NCBI GenBank assembly: GCA_050300615.1
Contig: JBNKYB010000082.1
Span: forward strand, 1-64,000
DNA: 64,000 nucleotides
Source of the DNA: Yeosuana sp050300615
GTDB lineage: Bacteria > Bacteroidota > Bacteroidia > Flavobacteriales > Flavobacteriaceae
Direction: 5' to 3'
In this document: in pieces, positions 17,999 to 27,063 of the stretch
Layout: every line of letters starts with the position of its first letter
Numbering within the stretch: the stretch's first letter is position 1
Position numbers and translations under genes: made by a program
Notes under the pieces: generated by a model
Seen by the model: the letters and a program-made list of their open reading frames with translations, nothing else
Told to the model about the DNA's origin: nothing
Databases searched by the model: none

Positions 17999-18919
17999 TT
18001 GAATGTAATTCAAAAACATACACAACTTATCAAAACCGAAGCCAAACGCCTCGGTTTTTTGTCTTGTGGCATTAGCAAAGCCCAATTTTTAGAAGAAGAA
18101 GCACCTCGTTTAGAAAAATGGTTAAACAACAATATGCATGGAAAAATGCAGTATATGGAAAACCATTTCGATAAACGCTTAGATCCGACCAAGCTTGTCG
18201 AAGACTCCAAAAGTGTGATTTCGGTATTGCTAAATTATTATCCAAATAAACAGCAAACAGCAAACAGCTATAAACTGTCCAAGTATGCTTATGGAACTGA
18301 TTATCATTTTGTCATTAAAGACAAACTTAAATCGTTACTATATTTTATTCAAGAAGAAATTGGTGAGGTACACGGTCGCGCTTTTGTAGATTCGGCACCG
18401 GTTTTAGATAAGGCATGGGCGGCAAAAAGTGGGTTAGGTTGGATTGGAAAAAACAGTAATTTACTAACCCAGCAAGTTGGTTCGTTTTATTTTATAGCAG
18501 AATTAATTGTTGATTTAGAATTAGAATATGATTTACCAACAACCAATCATTGTGGTTCTTGTACGGCTTGTATTGATGCCTGCCCTACAGAAGCTATTAC
18601 AGAACCTTATGTAGTTGACGGTAGTAAATGTATTTCGTATTTTACTATAGAATTAAAAGACAATACCCCCACAGAATATAAAGGAAAAATGGATGATTGG
18701 ATGTTTGGTTGCGATGTATGCCAGGATGTATGTCCGTGGAATCGGTTCTCAAAATCGCATAACGAAACGTTGTTTAATCCACACCCCGAATTATTATCTA
18801 TGACCAAAAAAGATTGGGAAGAAATCACCGAGGATCTTTTTAAAAACATATTCAAAAATTCAGCCGTAAAGCGTACTAAATTTTCTGGCTTGAAGCGTAA
18901 TATTGAGTTTTTGAAATAG
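17999..18919 (+). CDS. queG: Epoxyqueuosine reductase QueG
   Basis: A 306-residue cobalamin-dependent iron-sulfur enzyme for the last step of queuosine synthesis in tRNA (epoxyqueuosine to queuosine). Two [4Fe-4S] motifs are clear: C185-GS-C188-TA-C191-IDA-C195-P and C238-DV-C241-QDV-C245-P. The N-terminal DUF1730 cobalamin-binding part is present, while the C-terminal HEAT-like extension of longer homologues is missing. The start is TTG at 17999, since no ATG in frame would keep the conserved KTEAKRLGFLSCGISKA region; an ATG at 18003 is out of frame. The stop is 14 bases from the convergent lacI-type gene, with no obvious terminator between them. Confidence 0.95.
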   Translation: MNVIQKHTQLIKTEAKRLGFLSCGISKAQFLEEEAPRLEKWLNNNMHGKMQYMENHFDKRLDPTKLVEDSKSVISVLLNYYPNKQQTANSYKLSKYAYGTDYHFVIKDKLKSLLYFIQEEIGEVHGRAFVDSAPVLDKAWAAKSGLGWIGKNSNLLTQQVGSFYFIAELIVDLELEYDLPTTNHCGSCTACIDACPTEAITEPYVVDGSKCISYFTIELKDNTPTEYKGKMDDWMFGCDVCQDVCPWNRFSKSHNETLFNPHPELLSMTKKDWEEITEDLFKNIFKNSAVKRTKFSGLKRNIEFLK

Positions 18920-18933
18920 AAAGATTCAATAGC

Positions 18934-19959
18934 TTATTTAGTAGAGTCTCTTTTTACCAATGCGGTTTCTAACTCAATAGTTTTTGGAGAAATGGGTTTG
19001 TTTTTTTTCATTTGCTTGATTTCCTTATAAAGCTGTTTAAAAGCAACTTTTCCCATTTTATATCCTGGTTGGTCAATGGTTGTTAAGCTTGGGGAAATTA
19101 CAGATGACATAAACCAATTACTAAAACCAACAATACTTATATCTTCAGGAATTTTTATGCCATGTTTTTTAAATTCAGTCATGGCACCTATAGCCACTAA
19201 ATCGGTATTTATAAATATTCCATCAACATCATCATGATCCTCAAGTAATTTTTTTGCATTAATCTTACCTTCTTCAAAACTATTATCACCAAGTTCGCAT
19301 ATATAAACTAAAGAAGGATCATAAGGAAAATTATTATCCAACAAGGCTTTTTTATATCCAAGAAATCTATCGATAGAATTTTGAGGTAAAAGGGCTCCTC
19401 TAAAATGAGCAATACGTTTACAACCCGTATCAATTAAATGTTGTGTAGCTATGTAAGCGGCCTTTCTATCGTCAATGATAACTTTCGAACAGTTGACTAT
19501 TTTTGCAATTTTATCAAACATTACTAAGGGTTTTTCTTGCGCAATCACGTCATTTAAATGACTAAAGTTTGCTGTGCCATTGGCCAATGAAATCAAAATA
19601 CCATCAACTCTTTGTCTTAATAGTAAACCAATTTGTTTTTTTTCTAATTCATAAGATTCATCTGATTGTAAAATGATAACCAAATACCCTTTTTTTTCTG
19701 CTTGCGAAATAATACCTTTAATAACATTAGAGAAAAAGTGATGAACAATAGCAGGAATTATTAAGCCTATGGTATTAGATTCTTTTGTTCTTAAGTTAAC
19801 AGCAAAGGTGTTCGGTTTATAGTTTAAGGTTGTTGCTAATTCTTTTACAAGAGCTTTAGTTTTTTTACTAACATCTGGATAATCTTTTAAAGCTTTAGAA
19901 ACAGTGGTTACAGAAATATTTAAATGTTCTGCAATTTGTTTTAGAGTAATTGGTTTCAT
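18934..19959 (-). CDS. LacI-family transcriptional regulator of the sugar locus
   Basis: A 341-residue regulator. The N-terminal helix-turn-helix and hinge (ITLKQIAEHLNISVTTVSKAL, then YKPNTFAVNLRTK) are textbook LacI, followed by a periplasmic-binding-protein-like sensor domain (GLIIPAIVHHFF onward). It is divergent from the TonB-dependent receptor gene, and the 169-base gap holds two identical CGAAAACGTTTTCG palindromes, the kind of operator LacI proteins bind. It therefore most likely represses the receptor-permease-kinase-phosphorylase genes and perhaps itself, and is released by a sugar or sugar phosphate. The effector is not known; sucrose or a breakdown product is the best guess from the locus. 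Confidence 0.93.
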   Translation of the reverse strand: MKPITLKQIAEHLNISVTTVSKALKDYPDVSKKTKALVKELATTLNYKPNTFAVNLRTKESNTIGLIIPAIVHHFFSNVIKGIISQAEKKGYLVIILQSDESYELEKKQIGLLLRQRVDGILISLANGTANFSHLNDVIAQEKPLVMFDKIAKIVNCSKVIIDDRKAAYIATQHLIDTGCKRIAHFRGALLPQNSIDRFLGYKKALLDNNFPYDPSLVYICELGDNSFEEGKINAKKLLEDHDDVDGIFINTDLVAIGAMTEFKKHGIKIPEDISIVGFSNWFMSSVISPSLTTIDQPGYKMGKVAFKQLYKEIKQMKKNKPISPKTIELETALVKRDSTK

Positions 19960-20004
19960 AAAATGATTTAATTCTAAACATAAAAATACACAAAAACTTT
20001 AAAT

Positions 20005-20018
20005 CGAAAACGTTTTCG
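20005..20018. promoter_or_regulatory. LacI-type operator 1
   Basis: CGAAAACGTTTTCG is a perfect 14-base palindrome with the central CG typical of LacI/GalR operators. It lies 46 bases upstream of the regulator start and is identical to operator 2. Confidence 0.85.
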
Positions 20019-20025
20019 TTGATTT

Positions 20026-20039
20026 CGAAAACGTTTTCG
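20026..20039. promoter_or_regulatory. LacI-type operator 2
   Basis: This is a second perfect copy of the 14-base palindrome. Its centre is 21 bases from that of operator 1, two turns of the helix, so two regulator dimers would sit on the same face. It lies upstream of the putative receptor promoter. Confidence 0.85.
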
Positions 20040-20073
20040 TTATGAAAAAACTAAATTTAATGGTTCTTAAATA

Positions 20074-20081
20074 TAGATTTG
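20074..20081 (+). promoter_or_regulatory. Putative -7 box for the receptor gene
   Basis: TAGATTTG matches the Bacteroidota -7 consensus TAnnTTTG and lies 47 bases before the receptor ATG. No clear TTG-type -33 box is seen at the usual distance. The operators lie immediately upstream. Confidence 0.45.
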
Positions 20082-20128
20082 CTATAAATAAACTAAATAA
20101 TTTATAGAATAACTAAAAGTAAGACAAA

Positions 20129-22738
20129 ATGAAAACTATTAGAAGAAATGGATTTTTATTGATTTTGATGCTTCTATCCGTTGGTCAAATGGTAGCTCAA
20201 TCAATTTCCGGAAATGTTAAAGACCAAAGTGGTGTACCATTACCAGGTGTGAATGTGATTTTAGACGGAACATCTAAAGGATCGGTTACAGATTTTGATG
20301 GTAACTATACGATTGACAATGTAGAGAAAGGAACTTATACGTTAACGGCATCATTTTTAGGGTATGCAACATTTTCGCAAAGTGTTGAAGTACAGGGTGC
20401 CGATATTACAATAAATGTTGTGATGGCAGAAGATACAGAATCTTTAGATGAGGTTATTATAACAGGTGTTATAAATCCTAGATCTAAAATAGAATCCAGT
20501 GTATCTGTAACTAGTATGCGAGCAAAAACCATATCGCAATCTGCACCAAGGTCTACTGCTGAAATTTTTAGAACAATCCCAGGTATTCGCTCAGAATCTT
20601 CAGGTGGTGAGGGTAATGCAAACATTGCTGTACGTGGTGTGCCAATTTCTTCAGGAGGTTCTAAATATGTGCAGTTACAAGAAGATGGGTTGCCTGTATT
20701 GTTATTTGGAGACATTTCTTTTGGTACTGCCGATATTTTTACAAGATTTGATTATAATGTTGCTAGAATTGAAGCCATTCGTGGTGGGTCAGCCTCTACG
20801 CTAACATCCAATGCGCCAGGTGGAATTATTAATATTATTAGTAAAACAGGTAAAACCGAAGGTGGAGCTATAGGAACGACTTTTGGTTTAGATTACAATA
20901 CTTTTAGAACAGATTTTGATTATGGCACTAAGGTAGGAGATGGTTTGTATTTTCATACAGGTGGATTTTATAGAGCTGGTGAAGGCGTAAGGGAAACTGG
21001 TTTTATAGCTAATAATGGTGGCCAATTCAAACTTAGTTTAACCAAGGAATTTGAAAATGGGCATGTTAGGGTTTATGCAAAATATTTAAACGATAAAACA
21101 GCCGCTTACTTACCAATGCCAATGAAGGTTACAGGATCTAATAGCAATCCTACGTGGAGTGATGCTCCAAATTTTGATGCTACAACAGGTTCAACACATA
21201 CTGCTAATTTAACACAGACCGTTGGTCTAGGTTCAGACGGACAATTACGTAGAGGGAATGTAACGGATGGAATGCATCCTCTTTCAGCATCTGTAGGTAT
21301 CGAGGCATCTTTTGATTTAGAAAACGATTGGAAAGTAACAAATAACGGGCGTTTTTCTTCTAATAGCGGAACTTTTGTTTCACCATTTCCAGCTCAAATA
21401 GCAACGGCATCTAGTATTGCAGATTCATTTGGTACAGGTTCAACATTACAGTTTACAGATGGCTCTGCGGTAGCAGGAAATAGTTTAGTAGCAAGAATAC
21501 ATATGTTTGATGTTGATTTAAATAACTTCAATAATTTCATGAACGATTTTAAGTTATCTAAATCTTTTGATAATGTAGATGTAACTTTTGGATACTTTAA
21601 GTCTATTCAAGATATATCAATGTCTTGGATGTGGAATTCTTATTTACAAGAAGTAAATGGAGGCAATGCGAGATTAATAAATGTTTTTGATGCAGCCAGT
21701 AACCCATTAAGTGAAAACGGGCTTTATGCATACGGAACACCTTTTTGGGGAAACTTACACAGAAATTATGATACACAGTATAACGTATCTGCTCCTTATG
21801 CAAACATAACAATTGAAACATCAGATAAATTTACAATTGATGCGAGTTTAAGATATGATAAAGGTAAAGTTTCAGGATCTTTCACAGGAGGAACTCTAAC
21901 AACCTTTGATGTTAATAACGATGGCGTGATTTCTGCACCAGAACAAAGCGTTGAAGCTATGGATAATGCAAATCCTACAACAGTAGATTACGATTATGAT
22001 TATGTGTCTTACTCATTAGGTTTAAACTATAAGTTTCAAGAGAGACAATCTGTATTTGCAAGATACAGTAGAGGTGCATCGGCTAAGGCAGACCGTATTT
22101 TGTTTTCTGGATTGAACTACCAAGACGGAAATAAAATAAACTCATTGGATTTTATCGACCAAGCTGAATTAGGGTATAAGCGAGGTTTTGATAATGGAGC
22201 ACTTTATGCAACTGCTTTTTACGCTAAAACAGCCGAACAAGGTGGTTTTGAAGCGACATCAAATAGTATTATAAAAAACAATTATAAATCTATGGGTGTT
22301 GAATTAGAAGGATTTTATAATATAAATGATTTTAATTTAAGAGGAGCACTTACTTGGACAGATGCTGAAGTAAATTCTGGAACAAACAAAGGAAATAAAC
22401 CAAGAAGACAACCAGACTTTATTTACAATTTTATACCTTCCTATAATTTTGGAAAAGAAAAACAGAACTCTGGTGGATTGAGTTTTATTGGGCAAACTAA
22501 AGCTTATACGCAAGATTCAAACGAGTTGGTTATGCCAGGTTTTTTAATTGTAAACGGCTTTGTTAATGTTGGTATTACAAAATCATTAAATGTTAATATA
22601 TCAGCAAATAATATTTTTGATTCCATTGGGGTAACCGAAGCTGAAGAAGCTAGTATTATTAATGGGCAGGATAATTATGTTAGAGCAAGACCTCTTCCAG
22701 GAAGGTCTATATCTTTGTCTCTTCAATATAAATTTTAA
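20129..22738 (+). CDS. TonB-dependent receptor with carboxypeptidase-like N-terminal domain
   Basis: An 869-residue outer-membrane receptor. The order is signal peptide (to QMVAQ), a CarboxypepD_reg-like domain (SISGNVKDQSGVPLPGVNV onward, about residues 24-110), a plug domain (about 115-235, with RGGSASTLTSNAPGGIINII), then a 22-strand-type barrel ending in SLQYKF. It has a SusC-like N-terminal extension, but no SusD gene follows and the plug reads more like a classical siderophore- or sugar-type receptor. With the LacI gene, MFS permease, sugar kinase and GH13 phosphorylase around it, the likely substrate is a small glucoside such as sucrose, taken up with energy from TonB. It leads the locus, downstream of twin operators. 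Confidence 0.92.
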   Translation: MKTIRRNGFLLILMLLSVGQMVAQSISGNVKDQSGVPLPGVNVILDGTSKGSVTDFDGNYTIDNVEKGTYTLTASFLGYATFSQSVEVQGADITINVVMAEDTESLDEVIITGVINPRSKIESSVSVTSMRAKTISQSAPRSTAEIFRTIPGIRSESSGGEGNANIAVRGVPISSGGSKYVQLQEDGLPVLLFGDISFGTADIFTRFDYNVARIEAIRGGSASTLTSNAPGGIINIISKTGKTEGGAIGTTFGLDYNTFRTDFDYGTKVGDGLYFHTGGFYRAGEGVRETGFIANNGGQFKLSLTKEFENGHVRVYAKYLNDKTAAYLPMPMKVTGSNSNPTWSDAPNFDATTGSTHTANLTQTVGLGSDGQLRRGNVTDGMHPLSASVGIEASFDLENDWKVTNNGRFSSNSGTFVSPFPAQIATASSIADSFGTGSTLQFTDGSAVAGNSLVARIHMFDVDLNNFNNFMNDFKLSKSFDNVDVTFGYFKSIQDISMSWMWNSYLQEVNGGNARLINVFDAASNPLSENGLYAYGTPFWGNLHRNYDTQYNVSAPYANITIETSDKFTIDASLRYDKGKVSGSFTGGTLTTFDVNNDGVISAPEQSVEAMDNANPTTVDYDYDYVSYSLGLNYKFQERQSVFARYSRGASAKADRILFSGLNYQDGNKINSLDFIDQAELGYKRGFDNGALYATAFYAKTAEQGGFEATSNSIIKNNYKSMGVELEGFYNINDFNLRGALTWTDAEVNSGTNKGNKPRRQPDFIYNFIPSYNFGKEKQNSGGLSFIGQTKAYTQDSNELVMPGFLIVNGFVNVGITKSLNVNISANNIFDSIGVTEAEEASIINGQDNYVRARPLPGRSISLSLQYKF

Positions 22739-22769
22739 TTAATAGTTTTAGTTTTTAAGTGAGTAATTG

Positions 22770-22803
22770 GGGTTGATGTTTTCTTTCAACTAAATATCAA
22801 CCC
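22770..22803 (+). other. Stem-loop between receptor and permease genes
   Basis: GGGTTGAT (22770-22777) and ATCAACCC (22796-22803) form an 8-base stem with an 18-base loop in the 114-base gap. There is no T-run directly after it, so it is more likely an RNA-processing or attenuation structure than a full terminator. It could lower expression of the downstream genes relative to the receptor. Confidence 0.4.
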
Positions 22804-22852
22804 ATTTACGTTTTAAAAGCTAATAATAACAAGCAAACTTAAACTAAACAAG

Positions 22853-24202
22853 ATGCTAAAAAAACCCACATTAAGTTTCTGGCAGATTTTTAATATGAAT
22901 GTTGGGTTCTTGGGAATTCAATTCAGTTTTGGTTTACAGCAAACAGCCGTTAATCCTATTTTTTCATTTTTAGGAGCGCATCATGAAGATTTGCCTTTAC
23001 TAAACCTTGCAGGCCCAGTAACAGGATTAATCATTCAACCAATAATAGGTGCTATTTCAGATAAAACGTGGTCGCCACGTTGGGGAAGAAGGAAGCCTTT
23101 TTTTATGATTGGAGCTTTAATAGGTAGTTTATGCTTATTTGCCTTCCCTTTCAGTTCTACACTTTGGTTTGCAGTTGGGTTGTTATGGATTCTTGATGTA
23201 GGAAATAATATGGCGATGGAACCATATCGTGCTTTTGTAGGTGATAAATTATCAAATAAGCAGTTAAGTTTTGGTTATCAAATGCAAAGTTTATTTGTAG
23301 GTGCGGGTATTGTATTGGCAAATGCCTCAATATTCCTTTTTCAAGATTGGTTTGGTGGTGCTGAAACGGTTAGTAAAACCGCAGAAGCTATTCCTAAGTG
23401 GTTGTATTATTCTTTCTTTATAGGTGCTATATTATCGGTTTCTACCATTTTGTGGTCTGTATTAAAAACACCAGAGATCCCACCTTCTGATGAGGAATTA
23501 ATTCATATTAAAAAACATAATGCTTTACCATTTATAGAACGCATAAAAACGCCATTTTTAGAAATTGTTGAAGCCATTAAAGACATGCCCAAGTTTATGT
23601 GGAAGCTGTCGGCTGTTTATCTTTTCCAGTGGTATGCTTTATTTGTGTATTGGCAGTTTGTTTCTCCAATGTTTGAGGAGAGTATGAATTTTGATAAATC
23701 ACAGGCTTTGAGTCAAGCGGCAAAAATGAATACTACCTATAACATTTCCACAATTGTTTTTGCATTGGCATTGGTACCATTAGCATTAAAATTTGGTGGT
23801 AAAAAAGTATATGTATTAAGTCTGTTTTTAACAGGAATGGCAATGCTTAGTATTCCATATATTCATGATCCTTTGTTGGTTATTTTGCCTATGGTTTTAT
23901 TTGGTATTGGTTGGGCGGCCATGATGGGCATTCCGTATTCAATGGTATCTAAAATAGTTCCTCAAGAACGGCGTGGTGTTTATATGGGAATATTAAATAT
24001 GATGATTGTTATTCCCATGGGAATTCAAACGTTAACGTTTGGGCCAGTGGTTAAAAACCTATTGAATGATAGTGCCATTAGTGCTATTTTATTTGGTGGC
24101 GTGTTTTTTATCATAGCTGGTTTACTGGCATTGCGTCTTAAGGAACCTAAATCTGATGAAAGCGAAGAGGATTTGGTAATTGCTGCCGGAGGAGGGCACT
24201 AA
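22853..24202 (+). CDS. MFS sugar permease (SLC45/GPH-like)
   Basis: A 449-residue polytopic protein with about 12 helices. The N-terminal half has GLQQTAVNPIFSFLGA and, between helices 2 and 3, GAISDKTWSPRWGRRKPF, the charged loop found in SLC45-type and plant-type sucrose carriers. This family moves sucrose or maltose by proton symport. It would carry the sugar across the inner membrane after the TonB-dependent receptor, leaving it unphosphorylated for the cytoplasmic phosphorylase. The kinase gene follows after 28 bases. The substrate is inferred from family and context. Confidence 0.88.
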   Translation: MLKKPTLSFWQIFNMNVGFLGIQFSFGLQQTAVNPIFSFLGAHHEDLPLLNLAGPVTGLIIQPIIGAISDKTWSPRWGRRKPFFMIGALIGSLCLFAFPFSSTLWFAVGLLWILDVGNNMAMEPYRAFVGDKLSNKQLSFGYQMQSLFVGAGIVLANASIFLFQDWFGGAETVSKTAEAIPKWLYYSFFIGAILSVSTILWSVLKTPEIPPSDEELIHIKKHNALPFIERIKTPFLEIVEAIKDMPKFMWKLSAVYLFQWYALFVYWQFVSPMFEESMNFDKSQALSQAAKMNTTYNISTIVFALALVPLALKFGGKKVYVLSLFLTGMAMLSIPYIHDPLLVILPMVLFGIGWAAMMGIPYSMVSKIVPQERRGVYMGILNMMIVIPMGIQTLTFGPVVKNLLNDSAISAILFGGVFFIIAGLLALRLKEPKSDESEEDLVIAAGGGH

Positions 24203-24230
24203 TTTTATAAATAAGTAAAAAACTATAGTT

Positions 24231-25169
24231 TTGAAAAATACTATTAAAAATATTGATATTCTTTGTGTTGGAGAAGTGCTTGTTGATTTTATTGGACATC
24301 AATCAGGAGTTCTTATTAACAATACAAGAGATTACCACAGATACTTGGGAGGTTCTCCGACTAATGTAGCGATGAATTCGGCTAGGTTAGGTTTGAAATC
24401 TGCTATGATATCAACAGTTGGAGATGATGGGTTTGGAGAATATATTTTTGAAAGACTTGGTGAAGTTGGTGTTGTTACTGATTATATTAAGACGTTGGAT
24501 GACAGACCTACTAGCGTAATTTTCGTTTCAAGAACAGATACAACACCAGATTTTATTCCATTTCGAGAAGCTGATTATTATATTACCGAAGATCAAATTC
24601 CAAAAGAAATACTTTTAAATACAAATGTATATCATACAACATGTTTTGCATTAAGTAAAAATCCTGCACAATCTACCATTTTAAAAAAGGCAGAAGAGGC
24701 TTTTAATTTGGGATGCAAACTAAGTATTGATGTAAATTACGCAAAAAAGCTGTGGAAAAGTCAAGAGGAAGCTCTCAACATAATCAAAGCTTATTGCAAG
24801 TTTAATCCATTAATAAAAATTAGCGAAGACGATATGTTCCGTCTTTTTGAAAAGCAACTTCCTCATGAAGAGATATTTAACTTTTTTCATTCAGAAGGGG
24901 TTGATACTGTGTGTTTGACTTTAGGAAGTAAAGGTGTTAAACTATCTCAAAAAGGAAAAGAAATTATTCAGTTACCAGCCATAAAAATTGATGTAGTAAT
25001 GGATGCAACGGGGGCAGGCGATGCGTTTTGGTCTGGATTTTTATTCGCCTATATTAAAGAAAAGCCTATGGAGAAGTGCTTGGAAGTAGCATTACAATTA
25101 GCTGCATTAAAACTTCAAAACGTAGGACGGTTGCCAGATAACATTAACATCTTATCAGATCTTCTTTAA
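24231..25169 (+). CDS. PfkB-family sugar kinase, probable fructokinase
   Basis: A 312-residue ribokinase-fold kinase. The PfkB signature 1 region with GGSPTNVAMNSARLG lies near residues 41-55, and signature 2, DATGAGDAFWSGF, carries the catalytic base D264. The start is TTG at 24231, which gives MKNTIKNIDILCVGE; no suitable ATG is in frame nearby. PfkB enzymes act on fructose, ribose, 2-keto-3-deoxygluconate and others. Lying directly upstream of a sucrose-phosphorylase-like gene, it most simply phosphorylates the fructose released by that enzyme. Confidence 0.9.
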   Translation: MKNTIKNIDILCVGEVLVDFIGHQSGVLINNTRDYHRYLGGSPTNVAMNSARLGLKSAMISTVGDDGFGEYIFERLGEVGVVTDYIKTLDDRPTSVIFVSRTDTTPDFIPFREADYYITEDQIPKEILLNTNVYHTTCFALSKNPAQSTILKKAEEAFNLGCKLSIDVNYAKKLWKSQEEALNIIKAYCKFNPLIKISEDDMFRLFEKQLPHEEIFNFFHSEGVDTVCLTLGSKGVKLSQKGKEIIQLPAIKIDVVMDATGAGDAFWSGFLFAYIKEKPMEKCLEVALQLAALKLQNVGRLPDNINILSDLL

Positions 25170-25180
25170 ATTTTATAACC

Positions 25181-26914
25181 ATGTCAAAAAATAATAATAT
25201 AAACAATGGTGTTATGCTAAATGCATATCCTGATAGTATAGGTAAAAAACTATGTGATACTATTAAGATGCTCAAAATGCCAGAGTTTAAAGATGTTTTT
25301 TCTTTATTCTATATCCTACCAACATTTTTTAATAGTGATTTAGATAGAGGTTTTTCTATTATTGATTACAACCTTAACAAGGAATTAGTCTCAAAAGAAG
25401 ATTTAAAGGCTTTAGAAGAACTCAATATTCAGTTAAAGTTTGATATTGTTTTAAATCATTTGTCGGTAGCATCGCCTCAATTTAAAGATTTATTGAAACA
25501 TGGAGACCAATCAAAATATAAAGACTTTTTTATTAATTGGAACGACTTTTGGGATGGATATGGTACTATAGGAGATGATGGTGTTATAATACCAAAAGAA
25601 GAGTTTCTCAATAAATTATTTATGAGAAAATCTGGACTCCCCATACTAAAAGTTATGTTTCCAGATGGAACAGAAAAACCATACTGGAATACCTTTTATC
25701 AACAAATTACCTACCACAAAATAAGTGTTTCACACTTAAAGAGCTTAAAAGAATTAACATCCAAACAAACTCATTTTATTTGCGAAAAAGTAAATCAAGC
25801 TATTGATGGCAATCAAGATATTTCTACCATAGATTTTGAAGATTGCAATTATTTAAAAAGAGATATCTTGCAAATTGTAAATCAAAACCGTTCCTACTTA
25901 GGGCAAATGGACGTGAATGCAAATTCAGAACTGGTATGGGATTTTTATGAGGAAACACTGCGAAAAGTTAGTGGTTTTGGAGGTAACATATTAAGGCTCG
26001 ATGCTTTTGCATATTTACATAAAGAAATTGGTCAGTCAAACTTTTTCAATAAACCAGGCACTTGGCAGCATCTTGAGCGTATTAAGCAAATTGCAGACAA
26101 GAATAAGTTAACACTTTTGCCAGAAATTCATGCAGAATATGGATTGCATTTGCATGATGAGGTTGCTAAAGAAGGTTATCAAATCTACGATTTTTTCCTT
26201 CCAGGATTAATTATTCATACTATTGAAAATGCTAATAGTGAGGCGCTTATAACCTGGGCTAAAGAAATTATAAGTAAAGGTTATAAAACGGTTAATATGT
26301 TGGGGTGTCATGATGGAATACCTGTGCTAGATTTAAAAGGCAAAGAGGTTAATGGTGTTTATAACAAAGGCTTGCTGGAAGATGAAGAGATAGAAGCTAT
26401 CATGAATAAGATTATGGAACGTGGCGGTCGAGTAAAAAACTTGTATGATCCATCAGGCAAAAAGATTTCATATTATCAAGTAAATGCAACATTCTTTAGT
26501 GCTTTAGGAGAGGATGAACAAAAACTATTATTAGCTAGAGCAATACAAATGTTTATGCCTGGTATCCCACAAGTATGGTATTTAGATATTTTTGCAGGAA
26601 AGAATGATTATGAAGCTGCTGATAAAGGAGGAAGTGCAGGGCATAAAGAAATTAATAGAACAACATTAAGCCTACAAGATATTGAAGATGGTTTAAAAAC
26701 GAATGTTGTTAAAAAACAACTAGAAATCATTCGATTAAGAAATACTTCAAAAGCTTTTTCAGGAACTGTAAAAATTAGTAAGACATCCGATAAGGAACTA
26801 GATATTTTATGGACGAACGAAAAACATATTGCTCATTTAAAAGCAAATCTTCAAAACAAAGCATTTACCATTAGCTACTCAGAAAATGATTTATCTAAAA
26901 TAATGACTTTTTAA
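25181..26914 (+). CDS. GH13 subfamily 18-type phosphorylase, probable sucrose phosphorylase
   Basis: A 577-residue TIM-barrel enzyme. The GH13 catalytic triad is visible: nucleophile D274 in RLDAFAY, acid/base E315 in LLPEIH and the transition-state Asp D378 in CHDGIPVLD. These contexts match the sucrose phosphorylase group better than amylases. The family includes sucrose, sucrose 6'-phosphate, glucosylglycerol and glucosylglycerate phosphorylases, so the exact acceptor is not certain; the fructokinase next door favours sucrose (sucrose plus phosphate to glucose 1-phosphate plus fructose). There is no signal peptide, so it is cytoplasmic. It is the last gene of the locus. Confidence 0.88.
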   Translation: MSKNNNINNGVMLNAYPDSIGKKLCDTIKMLKMPEFKDVFSLFYILPTFFNSDLDRGFSIIDYNLNKELVSKEDLKALEELNIQLKFDIVLNHLSVASPQFKDLLKHGDQSKYKDFFINWNDFWDGYGTIGDDGVIIPKEEFLNKLFMRKSGLPILKVMFPDGTEKPYWNTFYQQITYHKISVSHLKSLKELTSKQTHFICEKVNQAIDGNQDISTIDFEDCNYLKRDILQIVNQNRSYLGQMDVNANSELVWDFYEETLRKVSGFGGNILRLDAFAYLHKEIGQSNFFNKPGTWQHLERIKQIADKNKLTLLPEIHAEYGLHLHDEVAKEGYQIYDFFLPGLIIHTIENANSEALITWAKEIISKGYKTVNMLGCHDGIPVLDLKGKEVNGVYNKGLLEDEEIEAIMNKIMERGGRVKNLYDPSGKKISYYQVNATFFSALGEDEQKLLLARAIQMFMPGIPQVWYLDIFAGKNDYEAADKGGSAGHKEINRTTLSLQDIEDGLKTNVVKKQLEIIRLRNTSKAFSGTVKISKTSDKELDILWTNEKHIAHLKANLQNKAFTISYSENDLSKIMTF

Positions 26915-27019
26915 TATCATATTACTAATTATTCTTTAGTCTTTCTAACTATTGTTCAAAGTAGAATTTAGACTCAATTAGTGCTGCCAAAAATTTGAAA
27001 GATTAAGGTTTTCCTTGCG

Positions 27020-27036
27020 TAGGTTTGTTATCTTTG
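27020..27036 (+). promoter_or_regulatory. Putative promoter -7 boxes for the malic enzyme gene
   Basis: Two overlapping candidates match TAnnTTTG: TAGGTTTG (27020-27027) and TATCTTTG (27029-27036), 28 to 44 bases before the ATG. A TTTG at 26994-26997 lies 22 bases before the first and could be its -33 box. Confidence 0.4.
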
Positions 27037-27063
27037 TTATTCATATTTCCAAATTAAACTAAA

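Noticed and set aside
20604..20804. Plus-strand frame in another register inside the receptor gene
   Set aside because: It overlaps the conserved plug domain of the receptor and has no features of its own.
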